A DNA stretch of 64,000 nt from Hyaloscypha bicolor E. Taxonomy: Eukaryota > Ascomycota > Leotiomycetes > Helotiales > Hyaloscyphaceae. Made by a program: the position numbers and the translations under genes. The stretch lies in contig NW_020194628.1 in assembly GCF_002865645.1 (NCBI RefSeq), forward strand, positions 1,550,001-1,614,000. Reading direction: 5' to 3'. Under the pieces are notes generated by a model. It was not told where the DNA came from. It ran no database searches and worked only from the letters and a program-made list of their open reading frames with translations. Below are positions 1 to 10,979 of this stretch, in pieces (positions within the stretch are counted from its first letter, which is position 1; the number at the start of each line of letters is the position of its first letter).

Positions 1-439
1 TACGGGTTTTCGCACTGTTACTGATGGAGTTTTCAATTTTGCATTGTTGCATCCGGCCCACGACCAAGGGAGCACATTTCAAAGATGCCGAGATGTGGTG
101 GACGTCACCATTCGTCTCGTTCACTTCCCTCCCAAATTTGAACTTTTTTGGCCATTTCCTAAAACTTATTGATTGTCCTTGATCCTCATAAGATATAATG
201 CACAATGTGTTCAATTCTTCGAAAAGGAATGCCAGAATTAGCAGAATACAGTACAGAGAAGACTGCCGGGATCTGCTTCTTAGCAATGAATCACTTGGTC
301 AGTCTCCTCGCAGCCGACTTTCACAATTCCTTCCAACAGCTCTCGTGTTAATATCTGCCATATCTACGTCGAAATTGGGAATCGACTCCCAGCCCAACTT
401 CCAGAGTAAAGCAAATCACCAACTATTGTCAGAAAGCTC
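1..439. other. 5' flank without a confident gene
   Basis: No family is recognisable here. A small open frame at 198-467 (+) has one hydrophobic stretch and lies in the same frame as the first part of the DUF3328 relic downstream. It may be the decayed N-terminal exon with the membrane anchor of that gene, but no splice or start site can be defended. Confidence 0.3.
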
Positions 440-1103
440 CCCAACTTGCCCATTCTGCTTTCACTGACACCCTCAAACATCAATTCTCGAAGGCGTCCCT
501 CTTTCCTACGTCCCAACGCAATTAAACGGCTCCCTCCTCAAAGAAAACATCTTCCACCAATCTGCAAGCCCAGAAGTCGATACAACCTAGGAAGGATTCC
601 CTCGGCGTCAACTATGGCCCGCTCATCATCTCCTCCTCTCTGGCCCCAAAGTTTGGTCTCACACACTACCAAGTAAAAATCAACCAAAAGTACGGCGGTG
701 GCTGCCCCGCAAATGTCGAGGGACTCCATCATCTTCACTGTCTGAACCTGCTGCGTCGGAGTCTCTGGTTCAATTACGACTATCACATCCTCGGCGAAGG
801 GACATTTAAGAACGATGAGTATATTGTGAAGTTTCACGTCTCGCATTGCTTGTATATTACTAGACAACAGTGATGTGTACAGTTGATATCGGGGTGCTGG
901 GGCAGGTGTGGATTCGTCCTGAGGAGTCGAAGGCGTCCGTGGATTTCAATACGAGGCATATGAGTCGGGATTTTGAGACGGTTAGGAGGTGGGCAGAGGA
1001 GAGACAGATTCCAGAGATAGTGCTGGATGATGATTGGCTTCAACTGCCGGAGGAGGGGGATAGGGATTTTAAGGAGATGCCTAGAATATACCAGCACTCC
1101 TAG
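440..1103 (+). pseudogene. UstYa-like (DUF3328) oxidase-family pseudogene
   Basis: DUF3328/UstYa-family proteins are membrane-anchored and act in fungal peptide secondary metabolism, where paired HxxHC motifs are thought to form the active site. Both motifs are visible: HHLHC near 727-741 and HVSHC at 835-849, followed by the family-typical MCTVDIGVLGQVW stretch from 873. They cannot be read as one protein. An in-frame TAG lies at 588-590 where the family has a tryptophan. One surplus base lies at about 591-595 and moves the frame. One base is missing at about 868-873, just after the second HxxHC. The tail ends at 1101-1103. No intron with sensible GT and AG ends repairs these breaks. No cluster backbone gene or RiPP precursor is adjacent. 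The N-terminus is not located. Confidence 0.8.
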
Positions 1104-1438
1104 AATCGACCATTGCACACAAGTATCACAGATCATGTATTCATCAGAGCCAAATGGTAAGCTTTGAGATAAGTATACAGGAAAGAAACGGCCCTTATGC
1201 CGAGTGTAATGATTCTTGAAAATCTACACGAATAACGCTGAGAGTGTATGTGTTGCAGAAAATGGAAAAGTTAAAACGGAACAAAGAGCCTCGCGCGAAG
1301 AAATGAAGAAAAAGTCAGCGGGGCAAACTTTTCCAAACACAGGTCACCCCCGATTAAGCTTCTTTTCCTCTGAGACTGACAACAATCCATAATTACCAGA
1401 GATATCCAGAAGCTAACTCGTCTAAAATTGTTCCCAAA
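1104..1438. other. tail-to-tail spacer
   Basis: The spacer lies between the 3' ends of the DUF3328 relic and the laccase. No open frame or repeat is seen. It should hold the laccase polyadenylation signal on the minus strand. Confidence 0.4.
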
Positions 1439-3969
1439 TCACAACCCGGAATCAATCTGATCCGGGATAGTCGTGTTAGTAAACGCCGACCACTCTCTAC
1501 ATGTCTGCGCCATGATACTCGGAATCTTCAAGTTCTTGATATCAGCCGGACGTTCCAAGACCGTGAGATACAGCCCAGCAGACACATGCCAGGCGATATG
1601 GCAATGAAGTGGCCAGGCTCCCGGGTTGTCAGATGTAAGTTGGATGACAATGTAGGAGTTAGGCGGGACGACTTGGACGTCGCGACGTTGGGGATTCTTG
1701 GGGTTGGTGAGGGCTCCGTCAGGAAAATTGCCGTCGCCTGGAGCGCCGGCTGCTAGGACGAAGAAGTTATGGCCGTGTAAGTGGATGGGGTGTGGGAAGC
1801 CGGTAGGGTTGTTGATTACGAAGCGGACGGAAGAGCTGGAGCCAAAGTTGTAGACGTTCCACTGGAACAAGTCAGTATTGGGAGACAACAAGCAGGGAAT
1901 AGTACGGCTTACTTCGGGGTCAAATGGGTAAGAATTGTTTCCGCTATTCGAAAGCAGAAGAATTGGCGCGTTGTAATCACCGCGGAAAGCTACGTTGTTC
2001 ATTGTCCAGATCGTGTGACCAGAAGAATTCGTGGTGAGGCCAATGGTGACTAGTTGCGTGACCGGAGGTGCTGGATCGGGGGTGATAGGAAACCACGGAA
2101 CAGTCTGGTTGACTGGGTCCTGTGTTATTTTAGTATTTCTCTGATTGAGAGTGACGCAGGCCCCGAAGCTTACGTTCTGGCATGAATTTGCAATGGAGTC
2201 GACCCACGCTGGCCAAGGGGTAGATGTAGATGTTCCTGGCGATGTGCCGTAGTAAACAATTGCTGTAGCATCTGGTTGGTGAGCAAAGGAACAAGGGTAT
2301 CCTGCAATTGAGGACCGCATGGTGTACGAGCCCACAGCGTTTGCGGGAGCGTAGATGAGAACGTCAGTCCGTTGGGCAATGCCCAATGTGACAACTATCG
2401 GCTTGTTATTTAGCGTGTTCGCGGGGGATAATAAGGACAAGCTCACCTTGGGTTGTATATGGAATAATTGGCACAAAGTCGTTGGCAATGACAGTCATGT
2501 TGTGGTCGTCGAGGCTGAACTTTTGCATGCCCTCTGATCCAGCATTTATCAAGCGAAGTAGGTGGGTTTTGCCAGGGGTGAACTTGAAGCTGCTAAGGCC
2601 AGCATTGCTCACACATGGCGTGGTATCTCCAGCAGCAACCTTGGAGCAATCGAAGTTATTGCGGCCATTAATCAAATTGTTGTCGGAGAATGCAGGTACT
2701 TTGGCTGGGACGGTGCCCATTACATCCCTCAATACCGTCAAATAATCCCGATGGTAATAATCAGTCACCAGAATCGGTCCAACATCTTTTCTGATTGTTA
2801 GCGAAGACCATTAATTCCTTGTGCTTCTACATGCCAATATCGTAAGGGAGAGTCGGAGGTCCATGAATAATCATAGGTCCAAAAAGTCCTCCAGAATACT
2901 GGGCAGAATAATGAGAGTGGTACCAAGAACTTCCGTATAGATCAGCGATGAACGAATATGTAAAACTTTGTCCATAAGGAATAGGACATTGCGAAATGGC
3001 GGGAACGCCATCCATCCACCTATTACGAAAGTTAGTTGGAAGGAAATGATTTCCAGGACGGACAAGAACTGACGGGGTGCTTTTCTGCAAAATCCCGTGC
3101 CAATGAAGAGCAACTCCTTCTTGCGGTCCGGTGATTTGGTTGTGAAGAGTGACTTGAATTGTGTCTCCCCTATACGACGTTAAAAATGACCGCCAGTTTG
3201 AATCTCTTGGGGTCCCTGCCAGTTCGCTTCAAGCAGAGGCCCAGGAAATTGTCCGTTGATGAGGAGAGAATTTTTCAAGTATCCATCAGGAGCCGCCGTG
3301 CCTCTACCGACGGTAAGGTCATATTTTCGTAGCACACTACATTTAATGAGCAATCTACCTGGCTGTCCATGCACATACTCACCCGGTATTTGGAGAGTCT
3401 TGAAAGAAATTAGCACGATAGACTTGCGAATCCACGTAGAGCTTGTGGACTCACCAACTTAAAAAACAATTAATATCAGCAAAAGTAGTTAGTGTTCCTT
3501 CCGAACATGAACTCACCATCTATTTCTGGTAAGCAATTGAGATTCCGAATTTGTTCAATTGAGAGACGACTTACAAGGATTTGTAATACTCGCGGTTCTG
3601 GTTCCCCACGGGAAGCCTCCTGGAAGGGCCTGAGAGATTTGTTAGAGATATGACAGCAAGGAGATCAGGGTCTTGAGGAGGCCGGAGTCCAAGGCAGCAA
3701 GCGTTAAGTCTATTGCATGGCGATGCTAATCACGTGATATACAGATATCCAGTCTGACAGGGGAGCCGGTGCATGATATTGACAACAAAACTAAAGGCAG
3801 AGCTTACAGTAATAGGTTCCAATGTGTGAAGGAATTTTGCTGAAATATTGGGATACGTTGCTGGAGCAGAGTCAATCAGAATTCAAAGGCATTATCAACG
3901 AATGAACAGCTTACCTTGACCAGAGACGAGAGTGCCATAAACGAGGGTAATGAGCGAAGCGGGCTTCAT
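1439..3969 (-). CDS. laccase-like multicopper oxidase, secreted
   Basis: This is a secreted copper oxidase that takes electrons from phenolics and reduces oxygen to water. All four copper signatures are present: HWHG (about 3097-3108), [28 protein letters not shown] and the [12 protein letters not shown] end block. The protein ends DQIDSGL, the C-terminal plug typical of ascomycete laccases. The start at 3969 opens a signal peptide ([18 protein letters not shown]). Exons I can place: 1439-2395, 2447-2790, 2831-3019, 3074-3169 and 3230 upward. Introns are 2396-2446, 2791-2830, 3020-3073 and 3170-3229. The last begins with GC instead of GT, yet joins AAC TG to G GGA GAC exactly. Between about 3400 and 3940 the N-terminal part is split into very small exons whose borders I could not fix. 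No stop or frameshift is seen in the copper domains, so the gene is probably functional. Confidence 0.88.
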
Positions 3970-4919
3970 TTTCAGAAGATGCCTCTTGCTAGAATGCAAG
4001 GTAGAGTATAAATTGCTCAATTTTCAAACTTTATTGAAGAGACTAAATGCCAGAAGGCAGAGAAACTCCATCTCTTTTGTGTGCTCTCAAAGAGATCTTG
4101 TTGCCGCTGTCAGACTTAGAGCAGAAAAAACAAAGCCAGAGGTTACTCTACAATGTCCGCTCCGCGCTAGTTATGCAAGTCTAAGATTGTTAACCATGTC
4201 GTTCTGAATCGGGATCGCGGTTGTAATAGAACAGTCATTACAGCTGATGAGATGGCCTGACGCTTCTCTAGGTAACCAATAATGCCCTCGTGGGCAAGAA
4301 GAGAAATGAATGGCGAGTTTGCATACAGAAGTGAATACCGCTGACGTTATTCTGGGTATTGAAATAGGTCGACTTCGATGAGAGATGAGAGTAATTGGCT
4401 TCAAGAATCTATGAAGTTTGGTACACGGATATGGTGTGCTTTTCAGAAGCGGCTTCAACTCAGTGCCTCTTCCAGTGATGTATGATCCAGCGCCGGCCCG
4501 ATGTCTGGTAGGATCTCGGAATATAAAACACCTCGCTTGCGCCACAGCTTGGGGTAGGTTTCCGGCTGAGCTTGTTCTGCTTGACACACCTAGTTAGCTC
4601 ATCTGTTGTCTCATTCATCCTTATGACTTTTGAGTAGCTACCGACAGCCGAGAAATTCTTTCCTCCTCCGAGGCCCCTGGCTGCTGACGCTAATAGACAG
4701 GGATTACTCGGCACAGAGCAGATTCCCTGCAGGCGAACGAGATTAAGCGGAGAATAGCTCGGTCAATATGGCAATGGTAAGTCCTAAAGTAAAATGTCTA
4801 CTCCAGACTGCAAGACATTGCTTGCAAACTTTTTTAATAGGCAGCTAGTGCCTGCGAGCCTAACTTAATTTCAAGTTCAAAGGATACAGTGCCAACCCCA
4901 ACCAATGAAATTTTAAGCT
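3970..4919. other. upstream region of the laccase; no gene seen
   Basis: Short open frames occur on both strands but none resembles a protein family. The first few hundred bases should contain the laccase promoter. Confidence 0.4.
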
Positions 4920-5460
4920 TGTATAAGTAGAAAACAATACGAGAAGCTAACGGACAATGAAAAGGTTTTGTTCTCTTATATTACTTAGTATATTATTATT
5001 ATTATTACTATTAAGCTTTTATTAAACTTAAAACAAGATTAAATCTTTAAGCTTTATTATATTAGTATATTTAATATATATAACAAAAGAATTATTTTTT
5101 TATATTAAAAGGAGTTTTATATTACTTATTTATAAAACCTCAAATTATAAATTTATTTTTAATTATAATAAGAATTTAATTAACTTATTTTTTTATTAAT
5201 TTTTAAAAGAAAAGTAATTATAAGAAATATAAAAAAGAAGTACTTAATTAATATTATAGTTTTCAGGGTATTAATAAAATTATAAAAGAGTAATTAAGTT
5301 AATTAATTAATAATATAAAAATATAAAGAATTTAATAAAATCACGTGCTTTATAACTCTCGCAATAATAACGATATTAAAATTAAGAGAATAAGGATTTA
5401 ATTTTATAAGAATAAACTACAATTTTAATTAGTATAATTTACACCAACTAGTATTATAAT
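4920..5460. repeat. AT-rich, RIP-like block
   Basis: Nearly pure A/T sequence with TATTATTATTATTA runs, and with almost no C or G except one CACGTG at 5342. The boundaries are sharp against normal-composition DNA. It resembles the RIP-mutated Gypsy element elsewhere in the window, but no LTR or coding motif could be matched. Confidence 0.6.
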
Positions 5461-6878
5461 AGGGGGGGTGGGGTGGGGGTTTTGTCGTTCTTAGCTCGGG
5501 CCGACTATAGGTATACTTGGTGACTTGGGTGAATAAACCCATGCCTTGTCTGCATCCACGACGCCGCAGGACGGGGTTCTAACGAATAAGAGAGCTGGAA
5601 TTCAAGGTTTTGTGGAGGCGAACCTGCCAGAAACACACTTCAGGGTAGGGGTTTTTTTTTTATCCTACACACGAGTAGGCCTCGGTATCGTAACTCGGCG
5701 GCCACTCGGGAGCGAAATATATTCCCCGAGACGCGATCAACGGGGCAATGCCGGTCAACATCTGTTGTGTTTAGCCCGTTCTTGTTTGCATAGCTATTGC
5801 AGCTTTGAAAGTGACTAGAATGGCTCTAGGCATTGCTTCGTTGCCCTTCCACTTACCTGTCGCCGCTGATCATTTCCTCGCCGGGCATCCGAAGTACGTA
5901 TTTAGGCATCGACAACTCTAGATGGAAAAGCTCAATGTTATCAGAATGTTGTGGGCTTAAGCTACTTTATGATCTGCTAGAGGTTTCGTTACACGACAGT
6001 TGTGCTGTAAAGCTTAGGGGGAAATGTAGGAAATATTGGTTTTGGGGTTTATCGACGCATGGGCTTACCGCTTTCATCTCCATCTGGCACTGAACCTGAA
6101 AATTCTAGAAGTTGCTTTCCCTGTTTGGTGTTTAGACCATAACATCCCCAATATGTCCAAGTTTTAAGGTTGTCCTGATTTTAGGCTAAAAAGACATTTA
6201 CCCAAGTGAGATGCGGAGTCTGTGGCTCGGAGCCATTCCCGGTGAAAAGTTGATACCCAGGGCCAAAGACTCTAAGAAACCCGCCGTGCTGCTCTCGGGC
6301 AAATTTGTAGTAAGAATTCGAGTTCCGTTGTATTCGTGGAAATTTCTGAAGAATCGAAACACACGATGGCTGACAAGCAATGATTTGACGGAGTAGGGGT
6401 AAGCATGCTTCGCCAAAGCTCCAAGGTTTTGAAATCAGAAGCCTGCAACTGCGCAAAGTTTAAGCTAATGGGGACCCCAATTAGTAAACCGCTGGTATTG
6501 GCGAATAGGCCTTAACATATGGACCGTCATCGCTGGATATGGATGTCTTTATGGACATCCGTTTGAGTTGGCACAGTAAAAAGTGTTCTTGGACAGCCTT
6601 TTCCAATGACTTGGTTAACGCAAACCTTTGGGCCTGATGGGTCGTAGCAAACAGTAACAGTCAACGTTGGCACACCAGGCGTTCCCATCACGCTCTATCC
6701 TGGCGGTCATTTCTGGAGCCATCTGTTCAGCTCCAGCATTTGCCACAATGCCTTACTTGAGGTAACCTGCTATGCCAAGCTGGAAGGTGTTCACAACCCG
6801 GAGAAATCTTCGACGTCGGAACTTGGAGTTTTGAGCAATGCAGCTTCTTCCGAACCTGCCGACTATTCAGGCGAGGCG
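5461..6878. other. gene-poor stretch beginning with a G-rich tract
   Basis: A G-rich tract (GGGGGGGTGGGGTGGGGG, 5461-5478) abuts the AT-rich block. The rest has short frames on both strands without recognisable domains. It may hold the degenerate 3' part of the HET relic read from 7529 downward, but no homology is visible. Confidence 0.35.
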
Positions 6879-7529
6879 CTATAGTTGGCCAGCAGCACGC
6901 CAAACTCTATAATGGACTAATTTAATATTGGGCTCGGGAGAATCACCCCGAATGTTTCGTGCATAGAAGAGGCTTCGGTTAATGTCTGTGGCCGAAGTCG
7001 CGGCAATGTTACAGTACGCGTTCCTATACACGTTTGCCATTGTTGCTCCTTCACTCAACCAGTCATCGTCTGAATCCTGGATGATGCATAGCGCATCAAT
7101 CCAGGGATATCGAACCTCCAATTGCCTTGTTAATTCGATAGCGTGTTGGAAAGTCTTCGGCAAGGCTTGAAAAGGTATGGATTGGCGAAATGCAATTTCA
7201 TTACTACTTTCGAGTTTTGGCATTTAGACTCGACCCCACCGATGACTCAAGTCTAGGAAGTTGTGAATGCTGTTGTTTGAATTCGTCATCCTTATTGTGG
7301 CCTTGGAAGCGTTCGGCAGAGATGAGCAGCCGCAAATGAGGATCACTGGCAGAATCTCCCAGATCATGGAATCTCGTTGGCATGAATGATGGATTGCATG
7401 ACTTTCCACAGCTCGCATGTTCATAATACACGTAGTAATCCAGTTCTTGATCTGGCCAAAGACCGTTTGAGAGTTGGTCCGACTTGAGTTGGTCTGTTCG
7501 CCATCAGGAAAATCTAGGCAGCTTGTCAA
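6879..7529 (-). pseudogene. HET-domain (heterokaryon incompatibility) pseudogene
   Basis: HET domains sit in fungal allorecognition proteins. Recognisable pieces in order are the N-terminal NWITTC and FMPTRFHDLGD blocks, LSHRWG, then LPKTFQHAIELTRQL, YPWIDALCIIQD and NVYRNAYCNIAATSA. LSHRWG and the LPKTF block share a frame but are separated by an in-frame TAA at 7224-7226. FMPTR lies in another frame, which requires one shift near 7425 and a second between about 7240 and 7310. The downstream frame stops at 6879 after SLFYARN, and no continuation is recognisable. Several independent lesions make a dead gene much more likely than unusual splicing. Confidence 0.8.
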
Positions 7530-8509
7530 ACTACAGCTCTAGAGAGAAGTCGTCAAACTTACACTTTTGGGAAAGAATCTCGAGCTCCTTGGTCCTACTT
7601 CTGTGGTCTCAGGATCTTTGGTAGTGACGCGCAACATACGATAATTTGAGTTATCATCTGGGCCCATTTGCTGCTGTACCTTACCGCGTACGTAAACGGA
7701 CTTTTGTGAATGTCCTCATTGCTAAGTTCATTCTGCATATGTAGAAATCGGGCGTCGACTGAACAGATATGGCATCCTGCATCAGCAACCCGAATGAAGC
7801 CGAGCTAGGACGCACGTTGGAGAATATTCCTGGCCCCCTCCCGAGCGCGGCTGGACTGGCGGGCCTTGCACCTATTTGTGAATCTGGAAAAGTTCCTGGC
7901 AAGCGTCGCACAGCATATTGGGAGTGTTTCATGCTGCTTCCTCAGACTCAGACACGCTAATTGCTAATTCTTCTAACGACGAACACGGGGCCGAGGACGA
8001 TGCGGTGATGAAGAGGGGCAGGAGCAAGAGGTGCAAACGACAGATGCTGTAGATGTAAAAACCAGAAAACTAAGAAGGTTCTTTTGCGCAATGCAGCCTT
8101 CCACCACAGCTTTCTCCCGAGCGCGAATGCCTGATGAAAGAGTTGCACCGTCAACGCCCATGCGCTTCTTTTTGCGGTGCCGCCTCTTGTGCCACGAAGA
8201 TTTCCATTCCGTGCCTAGATCGTGTCTATATTAACCCAACATCTGCAGCAGTCGTGGCATGGAAGAACGAAATTAGGCATTGCGAGTCCAATTCTTCTTC
8301 CCAAATGACAAAGCCTCCTTTGTTCCCTTGCGCGTGGGAATATCCCCGACAGCCAATGAACGTAGTCAAATCAAACTCTCAATGTCGCCCCGCATGCCGC
8401 GGTGGGCATTTTTCAATGAGTAGAAAGAGGACGAAAAGGGAATACACGGGAATAGCTCGCCTCATGGGAAAATGCTGTACCGGAGATGTATTGATATAAG
8501 GATCACTCC
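7530..8509. other. intergenic, no supported gene
   Basis: Several 60-120-codon frames overlap on opposite strands without domains. A CCRCKNQKTKK string near 8038-8075 recalls a Zn2Cys6 finger, but the rest of the motif is absent. Confidence 0.35.
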
Positions 8510-9402
8510 CTACCCCATCCGTCTCGAGCCCCAGCTCCAGATATTCAGACCAACCTTGTGTCCTGATAATATCGGCAGCCCAGCGTGATACGTCTCTTCA
8601 TAGCCCCTCCCATTCGCTGCCAGATTGTGCCAAAAAACAGCATTCCCCGTGATTGGTTTGAATGTAACTCCTAGCTTTGGTCCTCTATTCTCATTACCAG
8701 CAACTTCATGGCATTCCAAAAGCTCACACCATCTCCCTTCTTTCACATCCGGCATCCTGATCCTCGGGAAGTTGGTCCCTCCACCTTCACATTCTGCGTC
8801 GACATATACCATGAAAGTGCTCACGCGATCGGCTACTCGACTGGCACCACTCCAGTCATAGTGATGCTTATAATGGCCTCCTACTGCATAACGTTGAGTC
8901 CTGAGTCGTTCAATATGAAGATCTGGATTCCATCCTTGGAAAGCTCTCGCCCGATGCTCGATACATCTGACAACATCATCACGGTCTATGACGGCGACTT
9001 CTGAGAAACGGATATCTTTTTGAACGGACGTCTCAGTCCCAGTAGAGACAGTTGAGGCCTCAAACTTGTCTTCACTATGATGTGGTCAGTCACGTGTTTT
9101 GACATCCGGATGTTCGGTTTGAGGCGGAACAAGGAATACCTGATCTTCAGAAGATGGGCAGATTCGTCAGCACTGAGAAAGTTCTCAATGTAGATGATGA
9201 GTGGCTCATGAGAGAGAATGTGAGTCGTGTAGCTGTGAGGAGGGCAAGATAGGGGCTCATCACTGGCGATGGATGAGACATTGAAATTGAAGTTCACAAT
9301 GTCTCGGTCTGAAGGGTTCTGTGCAGTCCCATGGAGCATCGATGAGACCGGAAGATAGATGAAGAAGTAAAGGGGAATCAAGGCAAGAGCGTATCCCAAC
9401 AT
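8510..9402 (-). CDS. prolyl 4-hydroxylase-like 2-oxoglutarate/Fe(II) dioxygenase
   Basis: P4Hc-type dioxygenases hydroxylate protein side chains using Fe(II), oxygen and 2-oxoglutarate. Two exons, 9140-9402 and 8510-9074, flank a 65-bp intron (9075-9139, GT...TAG) and encode 275 residues. Residues 3-22 form a hydrophobic membrane anchor, consistent with ER or secretory location. Iron ligands are visible: HYDW (the HxD pair) near 8860-8871, and the distal His in YHAGLPILSGHKVGLNIW, whose Lys is the expected 2-oxoglutarate contact. The block TFMVYVD...GGGTNFP is the usual core between them. The true substrate (collagen-like, Skp1-like or other) cannot be read from the sequence. The frame is intact. 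Confidence 0.85.
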
Positions 9403-10244
9403 GGTGATGTATGGCTTGGCGGTTATGCTGGCGCGTTGGGCGAATGAAGATTAGGGCTGGTCAAGCCACCAACCAGTTTGGGACATTGTCACGTGAGCTC
9501 GGCATTCCATCTGAAAAGTTCCGACGTCGATCCTTTGACCTTCACCAACAGAACAAGACTCTCAGAACAGAGTTTCAAAGTCCAAGAAGGAACCAATTAC
9601 GTCCAAACTCTCAGTACCAAGCTGACAAGAGACGCCAAGCTGGTGTTGACAACTCATGCAGCACGGTCAAGCCGTCGATGTGACTTCAGACCAAGTATCG
9701 AGCTTGGCACAAGGGTGCCAAGTGTCGCAAAACCTCCGCGAGCAGCGGACTTTTCAAGTTTCAGATATTTTCAGACAAACTCACAGCCTTGACACTTGTT
9801 CTGGGCTTTCTTGGCTTTTGCGTACCACTGCCCTCAGCCTCTCATGCCTTACAGATCAACCAATTGTATATCGATCTTCCAGGGACGTTCCTGTGACTGG
9901 CGTTTTGACTCCAACATCCGGACAGACATGCTAGGCCCCATGGCAGATCGATATACCCCCTTCTGGACGAGGGGAACGAGGTATGGAACGTGCCAGTAAG
10001 TCAAGTGTCACGGAAAGCTCGGTATATCTGCTGCCATCCCTAGAAGTATAAGATAGACTAGTCGTCTACAATTTCTCCATTTTCTTCTCCAGCTGCGCTC
10101 ACATTCATTTCAAATACCTCATTTTCAGAAGCAAGTCTTCCCTAAGGCGCTCACAGCTCATTTATAATTCTCACTCTTTCTGTCAAAATATATATCAATC
10201 AATCCCACAACAAACATCATCAGTTTTCAATCACTCCCATCGCC
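9403..10244. other. divergent promoter region between the dioxygenase and the secreted-protein gene
   Basis: No supported gene. The last 150 bases before 10245 are rich in C/T and ATCA/CAAT strings with no interrupting ATG, as in a fungal leader of a well-expressed gene. Confidence 0.4.
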
Positions 10245-10979
10245 ATGCATTACGAATCAGTCATCCTTGCTCTCTTCACAGCAGCTTGCGTCTCCGCCGT
10301 TCCCTTGAACATTAATCTCGGTGCCTACTCTCCCGCCTTGGTCGTCGGCGATGGTGAAATCTCGTTTGGTTCTGGCGCCGAGGCTGAAGCACTCGTCAAC
10401 ACATTGTCAGGCGCCTCGGCCGGCACAGAAGCAGCCACCGCCATCGAGGGCCTGAATCAGGCCGGCGTAAACACACCCACGATCATCACTCCCGCAGAAG
10501 CTTTAGCAAGTGCGTCCTCCCTCCCCTCAGGTATCTTCGGCATTGGGCGAATTGTCAATACCCTCGAGCCCCGGAAGGACATTACTGATACCGATGTAGA
10601 GAAGCGCGACCTCGCTGGATTTAACGCCGCCCTGAATTATGCAACTGGAGCCTTGAAGACAAGTCCTGGTGTTGAGCTGGGAACTGGAGAAGGGGGGTCG
10701 GGTGTTGGGATTACGGTCAAGCCTGGTGGTGCGATTACGAGGAGAGAGGACGGCGGTCTGCCGACTGTTACTTTGCTCAAGATCAGAACGCTGGGTGATC
10801 AACGTGGTGCGGAAGCTGCCGTATAGTGTTTTGTCTCGAGCTAACTTGAGACAGGCCCTGCGAAGCTTCGACGCACAAGGGATGTTGAGGAAAGGGAAGT
10901 CTCTCTCGAGTCAATTGATGAGGTGAACCTGAACTTGGATGGAGCTGTCGAGATGACTGTTGCCGAGGTCAAACCATGA
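10245..10979 (+). CDS. small secreted protein with Kex2-type site, paralogue A
   Basis: The function is unknown. A signal peptide (residues 1-18) is followed by a conserved PLNINLGAYSPALVVGDG block, a variable Ala/Thr/Gly-rich middle, and a second conserved block starting VEKRDLAGFNAALN and ending LGTGEGGSGVGIT. The Lys-Arg before DLAG is a likely Kex2 cleavage site. The first frame closes at 10826, but a 51-bp intron at 10804-10854 (GTGGTG...GCTAAC...ACAG) joins it in frame to a Glu-rich tail ending at 10979. This gives 227 residues, against 225 for the paralogue at 23639. The unspliced alternative is 193 residues. The two paralogues are 13 kb apart in the same orientation. Confidence 0.75.

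Noticed and set aside
8038..8075. CCRCKNQKTKK string resembling a Zn2Cys6 finger
   Set aside because: The remaining four cysteines and the basic linker are absent, and the frame closes soon after.
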